From: Triangularia verruculosa
Taxonomy: Eukaryota; Ascomycota; Sordariomycetes; Sordariales; Podosporaceae
Length of the DNA stretch: 64,000 nt
Reading direction: 5' to 3'
NCBI GenBank assembly: GCA_033296885.1
Contig: MU863894.1
Location: 248,001 to 312,000 of the forward strand
In this document: positions 1 through 10,778 of the stretch, one piece after another
Position numbering within the stretch: position 1 is the stretch's first letter
Layout of the letters: each line of letters opens with the position of its first letter
Position numbers and translations under genes: made by a program
The notes under the pieces: generated by a model
What the model was told of the DNA's origin: nothing
The model's input: the letters and a program-made list of their open reading frames with translations, nothing else
The model's database searches: none

Positions 1-1
1 T

Positions 2-1201
2 GTGCAGTTTGAAGAGTACCTGCTTTCTCTCATATCATCTGTCAAGTACCACAACCACCTCGCCAAGCACGCCAACAACCCCAAAATGTTGCTCCCTTAT
101 ATCGACGGCGACCCTTCCACTGACTTTGGCTCGGATTTCATCGAGGCGTGGTCGAAAACGGAAAACTACCGCATCTGGAACTCGCACACAGATTCCCATC
201 TGTTTGACATTGTGGAGCCAAAGCACCCTTGCGCTGGGGGGCTGACGATCGAAGACGTTCAGAGAAGAATAACGCAACAAGTGCAAGAACTCCACTGGGA
301 TGAGAGGTTTACGCAAGGAAAAGAGGCCATAGGACGGAATCTGGCGGCAGGCAAGGAGAAGGCCAGCACAATCTTTAATAAATTGTATGCGGACATGGAG
401 GCTCTCAGGGAAGCCCAGCGCAAAAAGGCGGAGGAGGCTAGAAACGAGCAAGAAAAGGCTGCGTCTCAGCAACAGCCAGAAAACAGAGGAGTCTCCCCTG
501 ATTCGGCGGCGTCCAAGTCGACGCAACAATCCCAACCTGCTGCACAATCGGTGGGCAGCAAAGCGGGCGCATTTGTCAACAGCTGGGCCACATGGGCCGG
601 AGAGAAGAGACGGAAGGCCTGGGGTGGCGGAGGTTCGACACCACCAACCCCCACCACCACTAGTCCTCCCGAGAGTAGCAATGGCGGCGGCGGAGGAGGT
701 GGCTGGGCCTCGGGCTGGGTGAAGAACAAGAACAGGCAATCGCAAATGAGCACCACGAGCGCGACTTCTGCGGACGGCATGCTGGAAAGGGACACCAAGA
801 GCGAGGCGAGAAACTCGGCTTACAGCAGAATACCGGAGGAGAAGCAGCCCCTGGCTGCCGCCGGGAACAGGGGCTCAGTAGCAGGCTCGTCCATCAGCGG
901 GGAGAGCCTGCTCGAGTCACCAGTTGCAAAGAGATACCCCATCCGACCACTATCACAGGATAGCACGATTTCGGAAGGCAGAGAATCAACGGCACTTGAC
1001 AGTGTTGTGTCATCATCAACATCAGCACCAGATGACGCGAAGCAAGAGGCGGCAGTGGTGAATGGGACCGAGCCATTAGCTGTCAAGGTTGACAGAAAAG
1101 AAGATGGCAGTGATGTAGACGACGAAGCCCAAAAAACACCGCTTCCGGCGCGTGTTGCCGCTGACGAGGCGACCAAGGCGCAGTCTGCGTGGGAGAGGTG
1201 A
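2..1201 (+). CDS. AVL9: AVL9-like DENN-domain late secretory protein, C-terminal part (5' truncated by the window edge)
   Basis: The frame is open from base 2 with no start codon, so this is the 3' part (about 399 codons, stop TGA at 1199-1201). The first ~120 residues are conserved in type: a helix beginning QFEEYLLSLISS, then FGSDFIEAWSKTENYRIW, then DIVEPKHPCAGGL. I associate these with the C-terminal end of the fungal AVL9/DENN family, which acts in exocytic transport from the Golgi. From about residue 120 the chain becomes a charged helix (EALREAQRKKAEEARNEQEK). It then turns into a disordered tail with PT-rich, Gly-run and Ser-rich segments, typical of fungal-specific extensions. The gene converges on cullin-1. 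The family call is from memory of conserved blocks and the catalytic DENN core is outside the window. Another DENN-family protein (LCHN/DENND6-like) is the main alternative. Confidence 0.55.
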   Translation: MQFEEYLLSLISSVKYHNHLAKHANNPKMLLPYIDGDPSTDFGSDFIEAWSKTENYRIWNSHTDSHLFDIVEPKHPCAGGLTIEDVQRRITQQVQELHWDERFTQGKEAIGRNLAAGKEKASTIFNKLYADMEALREAQRKKAEEARNEQEKAASQQQPENRGVSPDSAASKSTQQSQPAAQSVGSKAGAFVNSWATWAGEKRRKAWGGGGSTPPTPTTTSPPESSNGGGGGGGWASGWVKNKNRQSQMSTTSATSADGMLERDTKSEARNSAYSRIPEEKQPLAAAGNRGSVAGSSISGESLLESPVAKRYPIRPLSQDSTISEGRESTALDSVVSSSTSAPDDAKQEAAVVNGTEPLAVKVDRKEDGSDVDDEAQKTPLPARVAADEATKAQSAWER

Positions 1202-1316
1202 CATTAAAGTAATATATACCTGCTGTATCCTGACCGGAATACTGGGCAGGGGGGACGCTTGGGTTTGAGAGGATAGGTTTCAGACGGATTGTATAGCCAT
1301 AAGCCTTGGATGGATG

Positions 1317-1352
<36 letters not shown>

Positions 1353-1995
1353 CCTTTGAAAGGAATGGAATAGCTTAATACTGTGTTTAATCAACGTATT
1401 TCTTGTCGGCCTATCATTTCCACCCGCGATTGTGTGTTGCCCGATCGCTCTTTGAAGGCTATTAAATCAACATCATTTTGGTGGGCGTCAAAGGGAGTCC
1501 GGTGGATCACCCCCCAAGGCCAAGCCAAGAGTCATGTTTCTCACATTGTGAACAACAGTTCTCAACTCGTTATGCCCAGCTGAGCAACAAAGGAAACATA
1601 AAATTAGAGCCATAAAGATGAGAATACCCGTTTGATTGAGAAGCAACATAGAGAGCCACGTGTGATAGTTTCCTTTACCTCCGTTTCAATGACGCTACCT
1701 GGGGTGTAATGAGAAAATATACGGCGGCGAATGCACCCAGTCAAGCCCAGCCCAGCCTTCCCCCATGAACCATCCATGAACCACCTAGAAAGAAATGACA
1801 GCTTATCGACTGATCGTTGGACTAATGGCTGAAGTCTACCTTTCCCAGTTTGGTCTTTTGCTGTTGCGCCTCATGTCCGTTGATTTGTGAATTACAAGCA
1901 ATCCGGTTCCGAATTCACTTCAGCTTTGGTTGTTTCCAAAGCCCACCTGGAAATACTCCTCGTCACGCCCTCATGTCCCGTCCAACCGAGTGGTC
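1202..1995. other. Convergent 3' intergenic region
   Basis: This lies between the stop codons of the AVL9-like gene and cullin-1, so it should hold two 3' UTRs and terminators. Apart from the GACA microsatellite near 1317 I see no coding signal. Confidence 0.6.
1317..1344. repeat. (GACA)7 microsatellite
   Basis: Seven perfect GACA units are followed by degenerate AACA/GACA units. It lies about 115 bases past the AVL9-like stop codon, presumably in the 3' UTR or just beyond. It is a candidate length-polymorphic marker. Confidence 0.95.
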
Positions 1996-4592
1996 TTACG
2001 CCAGATACCCGAGCTCATCGTCCTCCAAGCGCTCAAGGTACTCCTTGTCGAGTAGAATCTCGATGCACTTCTTGATGTCAGCCACCTTGGGTACGAAGCG
2101 TGAACGGATCTGGTTGATGGTTTCGGAGACTAGCTGCTGGTGTTTCATCTTCTTCCGGGCCTTCATGATGCGGACGATGGCAGACTGGTCGAGCGTATTA
2201 GTATTGGTCTCCCTTTTACAGCACGTAAACAAAAGAAGGCACATACCTGGAGCAACAGTTTCCTGTCCTCTTCAATCGTCTTGTTTGTCTCAGCCTCTTC
2301 TTGCTTGGTCTCACTCTTCATGCCAACGTTCAGGTTGACCCTGTATTTCTTGTTCTTGAAGTCCAGGTTGAGCGAGTAGGTGCTTCCAGGGCCACCCTTG
2401 GCGCCAGAGTCGCTGGTCAGAACCTTGGCCTTGAGTAGGACCAGAAGTGCGGGGTCTAGAGCATCATTGTTGAGCTGGGTTGTTTGCGCAATCTCCTCGT
2501 ACGTGTTCTGGAGCTTTTCGTTGAAGAGAAGCAGGATGGCCATCTGATAGACAGATACTGAAAAGGTGTACGGCATTTTGGCGTTGCGAACATAGTTCGC
2601 CTTGACATCTCCCTTGCAGAGCTGCCACAGCCACGTCAGCTTGCGGCCATCGTGCTTGTGTTTGTAGAAGCGCGTGAAGCGCTCGCAATCCTGGGCTACT
2701 TCCTCTGGTGGGTTAAAGTTTGTCCCAGGAGCAGTCAGAGGCCAGAAACCTGTGCCCAGCACCGAGTATGTTGAATCGAGGCTCTTGCCCTCAATGCTGG
2801 CCTGTACATGCTCCTTGAAGCCTGTATTGAGATCCTTGGAGATTTGCATATCCTGGAACATGCGCTGGAGCTTGCTGGTGTATTCGAACCCGCACGCTTC
2901 CTTGAGCTTGCTGATCATGCTCGTCTCGGCATCGTCAGACGACGAATTGCTGTGTACCAACCGGCGAGCCAGCATGCGAGAGTAGAACTTTTGGAAGACA
3001 TCCTTGTCTTCGATGTATTTGAACACAGTCATGATCTGCGTCAAGGTTTCCTCCAGAGCGCCATCCTCCACTCCTGTGCTGCTCTTGCGCAAAAGAATAT
3101 CGGTGTACTTGGCTAAGAGTTCTGGTGACTTGTTTGATCCTGACTTGCAGACTTCGTTGCGGTTGACGAATTCTCTGCATGCGTTGTCGAGAGATCTTGT
3201 GAATTCAGGCTCATCATTGAAGGCGCGCTTGACAAGTCCTTGGTACTGTGTGTGAATTTCGAGAAGCGCATCCACATACACCTTCGGCTCCAACTTTTCG
3301 GCATCGGAAGCCACCTTCGCAACAGCAGCCAGGCCGGCCTTCCGCACATGGTTCTCAAACTTCGCCCGTAGAGGGTCGAGGCCGCCGGCTATACGCGAGA
3401 GCAAGCTGTACATACGCGCCATGTCTTCCTCCCGGTCGTTATCGAGGAGGACTTGAAACTCGTCGCGGAGCAGGTTGCTGTGGTCCTCAATCAGAACTTG
3501 ATTGCAGGCCTTCTTGAGCTGTATGATGATGTCCCCAATAAGGTAAAGCTGTACCCGGTTCTCCTCTTCCTCCAACCGCGCCTCGGCCTTCTTCATGTAC
3601 TCCACTACGCTATTTTCGGCCAGGAACTGCTTGCTCTCGTTGGTGTAAAACACCTTGGTCGCATCAAGGAACGGTTTCTCGAAGTGGAATCGGTACACCG
3701 CAAGGGTCGGCTTGTGGGAGTCATTCTCGTCGAGACCTAACGAGATGAAGGAATCTACAACTAGCTTGATTTGGTTGTATTCGATGGTCTCGCCGTTTCG
3801 GTGCTTCTCGACAAGTTTGAGAACGGAGTCCATGACCTTTTCTGACACGGAATGAAAGAGGACGTCGCGCCACTTCACGAGGTGCAGAGTGTAGACATCG
3901 TAGACCGATTTTTTGCCCTCGTCCATCTCTCTCTTTACCCAATGGCGGTTCAGATACCGGAAGATGTGGTGGATGTACTTTGCCGCATTGGTGTATCGGT
4001 TCCACTCGCGGATGTAGAAGGCCAAAAGGGCCTCTTCCGTGTGCCGGTTGGATTCCTGCACGAGGCCCTGGAGGTGCTGTGTTAAGTACTCACTGAGGAG
4101 CTTATAGAGATCTTCGCCGAGGAGGTGAGCTGTAAATGCAAAGTCAGCATTTCGTATGATGTGCGAAGCCAACCAAAATACTGACCGCCCCTATGATTCC
4201 CAAGGGAGCTCGAGTTGAAACTAACAGCCTTCTGGCTCGTGCAGAAATTGTGAACCGTTCTGGGAATACCTTGTTAGTTTCGGGAGCCTGAGAACTGGGC
4301 GTGGACGAATAAGTGGAGGCACGAACGTGTAGAGCTTCATGTACTGTCCATTGGTAAAGTTAGTGATGTGCTCATTGACAGGTAGGGGAGGCACGTACGT
4401 CAGCGAGGTTCAGACCGCTGTGTAAATTGGTCATGATGCCATCGATACCGGTTCGCAGCGTGAGCCATCTAAACCATGTTAGCAGATGCTCCTCGCGACC
4501 GACACGCCCGCACTGGAGAGGCTATTGCCTACGTACGTGCTATCGACATCATCGCGGGTATGGGAGGCACCCGAAAGTGCTGCTGGAGGCAT
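1996..4592 (-). CDS. cul-1: Cullin-1 (SCF ubiquitin-ligase scaffold), six exons
   Basis: Scaffold of SCF E3 ubiquitin ligases: the N-terminal repeats bind SKP1/F-box adaptors and the C-terminus binds RBX1. Spliced exons are 4592-4537, 4468-4399, 4343-4327, 4259-4186, 4129-2247 and 2184-1996. All phases close to give 762 aa, the usual fungal CUL1/Cdc53 length. The start ATG at 4592 gives MPPAALSGASHTRDDVDST, matching the short N-terminus before the first cullin repeat. The joined exons read LYTTVHNFCTSQK and then SLGNHRGAHLLGEDLYKLL, a classic cullin-1 block. The last exon carries the neddylation winged helix (SAIVRIMKARKKMKH), with the expected NEDD8 acceptor at about Lys708, and ends in LGYLA. 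The third exon is only 17 nt. CSN6, part of the complex that removes NEDD8 from this site, is encoded at 55-56 kb. CUL1 rather than CUL3/CUL4 is inferred from the N-terminal and helix blocks. Confidence 0.95.
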
Positions 4593-5542
4593 CTTGGGGA
4601 CAGTATGGACACCTTGTGGCCAAAGATGGAGGTCGATTATGATAACGACGAATACTCGGCGGGTCGACGAGGGGTGTGGAGGACGGCAACCTGTCGTTGA
4701 GGTGGTGCAAGTTGCGAGCTAGGATGGGTGAATAGAGGGCCAAGATGGATAAGTCGAGGGCCTGTTGAAAACGGCAGGAGGGCGGCCGGGTGCGTTCAGG
4801 TGTCAGAGACACACCGAAAAGGCTAGGTATGTCGCAACCGTGAGTCTTGGATCCGTAACTGTGAAAACCTTCCTTCGCGGCTGATGAGCCTTGGATTCGC
4901 AACTCTGGGCGTAGTTGAGTCTTGGTGTGGCCTGGTGGACGTCAGTTGGTGCCAGGCAGCCGCTACCTAAGCCCATACCAAATGGGTGTGGGGCAGAGGT
5001 GCAGTGGACGTGGCGGGGAGCAGAGGGCACCTATGCGGCGCAAGGGCATCACGAACCTGGAGCACGTCAAGAGATTTTTACCAGGGAAGTGAAAGAACCA
5101 GAATAATTTCCTGAGCCATTTGATTCACTAAATCTCGAACAGAGGTGACGGTTTCGCTCCAGGTGGTTCTCAGCCTTTCGCCATGTTGTTGGCTTTGGGG
5201 CCAGGCCAGGCAGAAAACCCACCGTTTCGCCAAGCCCAAGTTTGCTCGCGCATAACCACCCAATCACAGGCTCTGTCTGGACATTTGCAAGCGATAGGCG
5301 CAACAAACGCCGTGTTTGAGGCACACACGCCCTCTATTTGCTTCAAAACCTTAGTTTCATTGAACCCTCATGAAAATGTCTACAAAGTAAATTATATTGT
5401 ACACTCCTGTATCGACGCTGAGGGTATACTGCAATCCTTCCCATGACAAATGTCCATTCCGTCCCAAACCGCCCCCCCCCCTTCGCGCTTCCTAACAAAC
5501 TCTCCCTAGTGAAGCGAAGGAGGGCTCTCTCCTCCGAAATCC
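4593..5542. other. Upstream region of cullin-1 / 3' region of the SRF1-like gene
   Basis: Both flanking genes are on the minus strand, so this holds the cullin-1 promoter and 5' UTR and the terminator of the SRF1-like gene. It contains a poly-C run near 5471-5481 but no convincing ORF. Confidence 0.5.
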
Positions 5543-6718
5543 CTATCTTCGTTCCTCCTCGCCCCCTCCCAGCCTCTGCACAAGTCGAAATACATTTACG
5601 GTGAAAGTAAAGCTCCATGATATCAGGCCGACGGTCTGAAATGCAGCCAGTGCTTGACTGTACTGGCTCACCCGCCGGTCCAAGGAGTTGTGGAACACAA
5701 GCGCCTCAAAAGCTAATGTTGTGCTTGCGGATTTGAAGATGATAAAGAACAAGTCCATCAGGACAAGAGAGATCTTTTGTGTTGCGGGTCGCAGCCCCAA
5801 CGGCTTACCGGTATATTCATCCCACGTCATGTAGCCAATATAGGGGATGGCTACCGTATCTACCACGATGGCCACAATGGACTGTGTCCGTTCTGATGTG
5901 TTTGTTTCTTCCTCGTTGCTTTCTATTTGGTAGATTTTGGCCGATAGGGCGAGAGCCACAATAGAAGTGAGGAGTACTGTGAGGCGGAAAGCCAGGGGCA
6001 CCAGTGGATGCTGAAGGATGACCCGCCATACTCTCTTGTAGAGCAGCTTATTCCGCGCTGACCGGTTGGCTGTTAAATCTAGCGGCCGTGGCGGCTCAAT
6101 AGGATTATCGAAACTAGGTTGGAGCTCTTTAAGCACCTCGGGATCGACAATCTGGGCATGTTCGCCTGGGAGGTGACCGTATCGGGAGGATTGTACGTAG
6201 CTCCGCCATGGTGAGTTGGGGGTTGCCCGACTATAACGAGGAACAATCACGGGCTCGGCTGACCGTAGGTGGTCCCATTTCCTCCCTCGCTCGGCGGCGT
6301 CTTTGCGCAAGATGAGCTTGCGTAACCTTGCCCTCGAAGTCCTCGCTACATCATCGGTAGGCAACATGCCTCCATACTCGTAAACGTAGCCATCCTTAGA
6401 TACCCGACGCTGAGGCTGGCTGGGAGAATGGTTGTGGTGGGATTGAGCGGCCCGGGGAGGTGGGCGGTTAAGAGCGCGGAGCTGGTCCTCGGTCGGCGAT
6501 CCGTATCGTGCTTCGTAGGAGTCGATCCATGCTGCAAGGTGTTAGATGTATCAAGGATCGGCTTCGTGAGGGGGAGCAGAGAGGGAAACCATACGCGGCA
6601 AGGATCGCGGTGTCTGGTGCCGGGTGGTGTTTGAAGCGGCAACGCTACTTCGCGACCGGAGGGAAGCACGAGGTTCGGAAAGATTGGAACTGGAACGCGG
6701 AAGGCCCGCAGATGCCAT
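5543..6718 (-). CDS. SRF1: SRF1-like regulator of phospholipase D, polytopic membrane protein
   Basis: Two exons, 6718-6595 and 6531-5543, are separated by a 63-nt GT-AG intron and give 370 aa. The splice joins the codons for SLP and PWIDSYEARYGSPTEDQL, restoring a conserved segment that neither frame shows alone. The N-terminal ~190 residues are soluble, Ser/Pro/Arg-rich and lack a signal peptide. Four hydrophobic segments follow: around HPLVPLAFRLTVLLTSIVAL, SIVAIVVDTVAIPYIGYM, ISLVLMDLFFIIFKSA and a last one near FQTVGLISWSFTF. The loop WDEYTGKPLGLRP between the second and third segments is the part I recognise from fungal 'regulator of phospholipase D SRF1' proteins, which in yeast tune the PLD Spo14 during sporulation and lipid-dependent stress. 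The family assignment is from memory of this loop. The enzyme it may regulate is not in the window. Confidence 0.72.
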
Positions 6719-8228
6719 TATCAATACGATCGAGCAGAGGTTATTCGACTCTATCGTCGATCTCGCAGAGTGTCAACGAGTGGAGGTGTGCACATCCAGC
6801 GAGGTGAAGTCATTCAATCAGGGCGATCGGACGGTTGCTAGCGAGCATGCGGAGACGGGAAGCGAGCGAATTCCAGAACTGCCAGTGCATGGTCAAGTCG
6901 GTGGCAACGGCGGAGCATTCGGTAGTGTTTGACTTAAACACTGGACATGCTGCTGCTTTTGCGAGGCTGAGTCCGTCGAGACCATCTGATTGTAACATGC
7001 GCCGTGGTTCCAGTTGGCCTGGAGGGTCTGCGTCTGCTTTTGTGCCACCGAGCAACCCGACCTTCAAGCGCTGGTAATTATTAGGGACTTGGCGGCAGTG
7101 AACTGTTTCGCAAGTTTGGGTTGCACCGCGCTCGCTATTATCCCTGCTGGCACGGACCACATGACCACTCCCACTCCACTCCAACTGCAAGACAAGCCGG
7201 ACGGGGCTATGACGACAGTGAAGAAACCCTTCTTCAACTTGCTCTTGATTAGAATATCACCCGGGATGATATCAGCCTTTAGGGGGACTGTCCAACCCTT
7301 GTCCCGGTACCTCCAATCCAGTGTTCTGTAAACAGCTCGGTATCGCAGCATCAAGAAGTCGACTAATAACCGGTGGTTGGGAGAGCTAGGTTCCAGGTTG
7401 CGCTGGTGGAGACCAATTGCAAGCTCAGAGTCGGCATTGCAACCAGCGGCAATTCAGCGGCAGTTCAGCGCAAATTATCAACGGTTTATCTGTAGTATTC
7501 CCAAAGACAGATTGATCTGGCAATGAGGAAAGGTCCGAGTGCTGTGCCTGAAAACCATGAATGGTACATGCTTGTCAGGCCTCCAGGAACGCAACGCAAC
7601 GCAATCAAATCGCCTCCCACAATCCCTCGCGTTATCTGGGATCCCGCCCTCCAGCGCGCCAACAAGGATCTGGATGCTTGATCAAAGACGGGGACTGGGG
7701 GATCCACTACAAGTGCAAGCGGGCTGGCCCATGCGAGCATTCCACCACGCTGGTAGGCTGGTCCACTGGCCGCTAGAGCGCTGCCCAATGAACGCTCTCC
7801 AAACAGGAAGCAGCTGCGTCACTGCCCCTTCTAGCCCACGAGAAGCTCCAAATGACCCAGTCAGCATTGAAGAGATCAAATTGTTGAAGAAATCGTCAAA
7901 GTCCACTAGAATACGCAGTCTGCCTGTCGACTTGCCACCACAGAAGGAAGCCTGAGCTGCGACAACAGAACTCAACAAAAACAGAGATACAAAATGGGCG
8001 GCCGCTGGCTCGGGTTCTGGGTTTGAGAAAAACTACAAGAGCGCATTCGTTTCGTTCGCTTTTTTGCCATTTTCGCCTTTTCCGCAGGATTTGTCAAGAA
8101 CGGAGCGGTGCTTGCCGTTCAAGATACGGGAGGAAGGGATTCTTTTCTGAGGCAACCCAAGGGGAACACCAACATTTTCGCATCCATTACCCGACAAGCG
8201 ACAACACCAGACGACGACAAGCGCTACG
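6719..8228. other. Divergent promoter region (SRF1-like / mitochondrial exchanger)
   Basis: About 1.5 kb lies between two genes transcribed away from each other. Short ORFs occur (for example 7539-7955 on +), but they lack recognisable domains and sensible splice partners. I therefore see only promoters and 5' UTRs. Confidence 0.5.
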
Positions 8229-9152
8229 ATGCGTCTTTACCTTCTGCCCATCTCCACGAGACGGACGCTGCTCTACTGCCAAAAGCTCGACCCACCCGCT
8301 ACACTAAAACAGACTTGGGGTGACTGGATCCAGGCCAAAGCAGCGCGCACATGGTCTGGCTGGGAGCAAAAAGACAAGGGATGGCAAAAGAAGGTCGTCA
8401 GCTACGGCAACTACGCGCTGCGTCGGATTCCCTACGAGGAATGGGGTCTGAAGTCGGTCCCTCCGCTCTCCCAGCGCAGGAAGCAGGTCGAGCTACGGGG
8501 GGATGAGAAGGTTGAAGTGGTGTACCCGAAGAGCTTGTTACCCCTGGGCAAGGTTTCCAAAATCCTGGAGACGTTGGCTACCGAGAGGGAATCTCTACAC
8601 AAGCAGAGACTGGTGTGGTGCTTTGTTGGCATGCCCATTACCATACCCATTGGGCTGCTTCCGGTGTAAGCTATTTTCTCTCCTAGTGAGCTTTTTGTGT
8701 TTTGTTAACTTGTGTGAGATAGGATACCCAATCTCCCCTTCTTTTACCTGGTTTATCGTGCCTGGTCCCACTGGCGTGCCTACGCGGGAGGGAAACACAT
8801 CCAGTTCCTGCTCAAAAATAACCTCTTGACGTACACCCCGTCATCTGTGGTGGACGCAGTCTACGCTGGCCAAAAACAGCCCTTGCCATCCACGCCGGAA
8901 CCAACCACCAGCCCAGATGCGGAATTGTTGGGCAATGAGAAGATACCAGGTCCCGAGAACCCCTACCCGGAAGGAGAGACCATGCTTTTGAATCAGGCCA
9001 ATGGACGGACAATGACACAGGCGTTGGATCTACCGCAGCTGGAAGTCGAATTGGAGAGGGCAATCTGGCAGGTAGAGACGGCAGTTCAGCTCAGCAAGGA
9101 GGATATTGCTGAGGAAAAGTCAAGGGGTGGTGATGAGAAAAAGACGCAATGA
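8229..9152 (+). CDS. Mitochondrial K+/H+ exchange-related protein (Mit_KHE1 family)
   Basis: Two exons, 8229-8665 and 8723-9152, with a 57-nt intron give 288 aa. The protein begins MRLYLLPISTRRTLLYCQK, the conserved N-terminus of the fungal Mit_KHE1 family (yeast YDL183C/MRS7 relatives). These are inner-membrane proteins implicated in mitochondrial K+/H+ exchange and volume control. The Trp-rich stretch WGDWIQAKAARTWSGWE and YEEWGLKSVPPL are also family-like. The intron falls inside a hydrophobic hairpin: LVWCFVGMPITIPIGLLPV joins IPNLPFFYLVYRAW, a plausible pair of membrane segments that is intact only after splicing. The C-terminal ~110 residues are acidic and Pro-rich. The molecular activity of the family is not firmly established, and I infer function from family membership only. 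Confidence 0.8.
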
Positions 9153-9776
9153 CAAGGTTCAAGGGAAATGACAAGAAAGGGGGAATGAATGTTCATAATG
9201 GCTGCATGATACTGCGTTCATTGCCTTGACTCATACAGCAAACAGCAGCAATGCTATGGGCTTAGAACGGCTGGGGTGGACTATTTTGGAGTTTGAGACA
9301 TGAAGGAATACAGGAACCCAAATCCAATCTCTGACCTTCTGAAGTGCCATCCAAACTAGACCTACCCTGAACCATCGGAGAACCCCTCCCTGTGCCATCT
9401 GCACCGTCACAGCTGCATCGAGATGTCAGGAACGAGTGCAACTGAGGTGACACGCAACACGATAATGAATGGCAAGTTCGCGCTGTCGCTAGCATCACCG
9501 CTAACAGATGGAGTAACCTATCTTGAAGACACAAAGACCGTACGCCGGCTGTTATGCAACCTGGAATGCTGGATATATGTACACAGATGTAACCGCCGCC
9601 GTTTTCCTTTACCGTGACCCAAGCTGTCCCGTTCCGCTTGATGCCTGACCTTTACCGCTGAAGAATGCAACAAGCAAAGAAAGCAAACTGGTTAGCCGCG
9701 AACCACCCATCACCGACACAAAAGAAGAAAGAAAATAAAACCATCACGTCGTCCGCCTTGGCTATTCTGTTGAAAT
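9153..9776. other. Convergent 3' intergenic region
   Basis: This lies between two convergent stop codons. I see nothing beyond ordinary 3' UTR sequence. Confidence 0.5.
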
Positions 9777-10778
9777 CTAGTTCTTAGTATCCGTTTCTAT
9801 GAAACCCGAACCAGGAGGCGGTCTCTTCGCTCCCCCAAAGGTCCTCAACAGCCCGTGAAGCAGCACAAACATGATCACGATCCCCAGTATCACCAGGCCC
9901 CGTCGGAGGTGGATGACAAGTCTTGTCACCCCTGGTGACCTGTGCCCATCACCGCCACCGCAACGTCTCTTCCTCCTTGGGGAAAACCGCCTCGCCGCTT
10001 GTTGCCGCCCCTCTGAGCCCAAAGAGGACAACGAGCCCGTGAGTAACGTCGCCCTTTCCCGCTCGAAGCTGCTGCCGCCGCCGTTCTCGAGATCGAACTC
10101 CTCCTTGTCATATCCGTAGCAGTCTTCGTAGTACGGAGTCGGACCGACAAGGTCAAATTCGTCTTTTTCTCGATGCTGCTGATCATCTTCATCTTCATCT
10201 TCCCGCTTGGTAGGAAAAGAAGAGGAAGAAAACAGAGGAGGAGGCACCGGTACGGGTGGCAGTGGCTTATTGTCGCAGCTGCTGCTGTTGTTACTGGAGC
10301 TCAGCAGGCCAATGTCACCCCCGATATTGTCATCAGCGCCGTCGTCGTCGCCGTCGTCAATGTCCAGAGAATAGAGAATGTCAATGGTGTCGGCGGTGGT
10401 GAGCTTCTTGTGCCGGTTCATGTTCAGAAACGGATTCCTGCTGCTTGCGTGACGACGGTTGCTTCCGAGGGAGATATATCTGTTGTTACTGTAGGCTTTG
10501 ATCAGACTTTCCGACCTAAAGGCGGCGGCAGCTTTCTGGCGGAGGAGGATCTGAGTCGGGCTGGTCTGGGAGGCTGTCCTGCGCACACCCCGTCTTTTGG
10601 GAAGCGGTGTTGTGGGAGATGGCGATCCAGGTGGTGATGTTGGAGGAGATACCTGCAAGGCATTGTTTGGGTTCAGCGGAGAGGGAACAAGCGGCGCATA
10701 GTAAGTTCGAAGTGGAGTTTTCTCTGGCACCGGTGGTGGTGAGGGCAATGGCACTGGCGCTGTTATTATGGATGACAT
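9777..10778 (-). CDS. Uncharacterised Pro/Asp-rich protein with one C-terminal membrane segment
   Basis: An intronless 333-codon ORF starts at ATG 10778. The N-terminus is proline-rich (SSIITAPVPLPSPPPVPEKT), followed by TYYAPLVPSPLNPNN and an SP/TP-dense stretch, then a basic segment RRHASSRNPFLNMNRHKK. The middle has an acidic cluster (DIDDGDDDGADD), Ser/Asn runs, polyproline and a second acidic tract. Near residues 295-315 there is one hydrophobic helix (GLVILGIVIMFVLLHGLL) preceded by basic residues, then a short tail. This looks like a type II or tail-proximal single-pass protein with a long disordered cytosolic domain. I do not recognise a family. The reading frame is much longer than chance in this composition, but the low-complexity content leaves some doubt. 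Confidence 0.6.
   Translation of the reverse strand: MSSIITAPVPLPSPPPVPEKTPLRTYYAPLVPSPLNPNNALQVSPPTSPPGSPSPTTPLPKRRGVRRTASQTSPTQILLRQKAAAAFRSESLIKAYSNNRYISLGSNRRHASSRNPFLNMNRHKKLTTADTIDILYSLDIDDGDDDGADDNIGGDIGLLSSSNNSSSCDNKPLPPVPVPPPLFSSSSFPTKREDEDEDDQQHREKDEFDLVGPTPYYEDCYGYDKEEFDLENGGGSSFERERATLLTGSLSSLGSEGRQQAARRFSPRRKRRCGGGDGHRSPGVTRLVIHLRRGLVILGIVIMFVLLHGLLRTFGGAKRPPPGSGFIETDTKN

Noticed and set aside
5971..6029. Possible signal anchor of a separate protein near the SRF1-like gene
   Set aside because: The minus-strand hydrophobic stretches here are part of the SRF1-like protein's membrane domain and need no extra gene.
8397..8800. Possible separate plus/minus ORFs within the Mit_KHE1-like gene
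   Set aside because: The plus-strand ORF at 8503-8829 and the minus ORFs at 8432-8798 are shadows; the spliced frame 8229-8665/8723-9152 explains the region.
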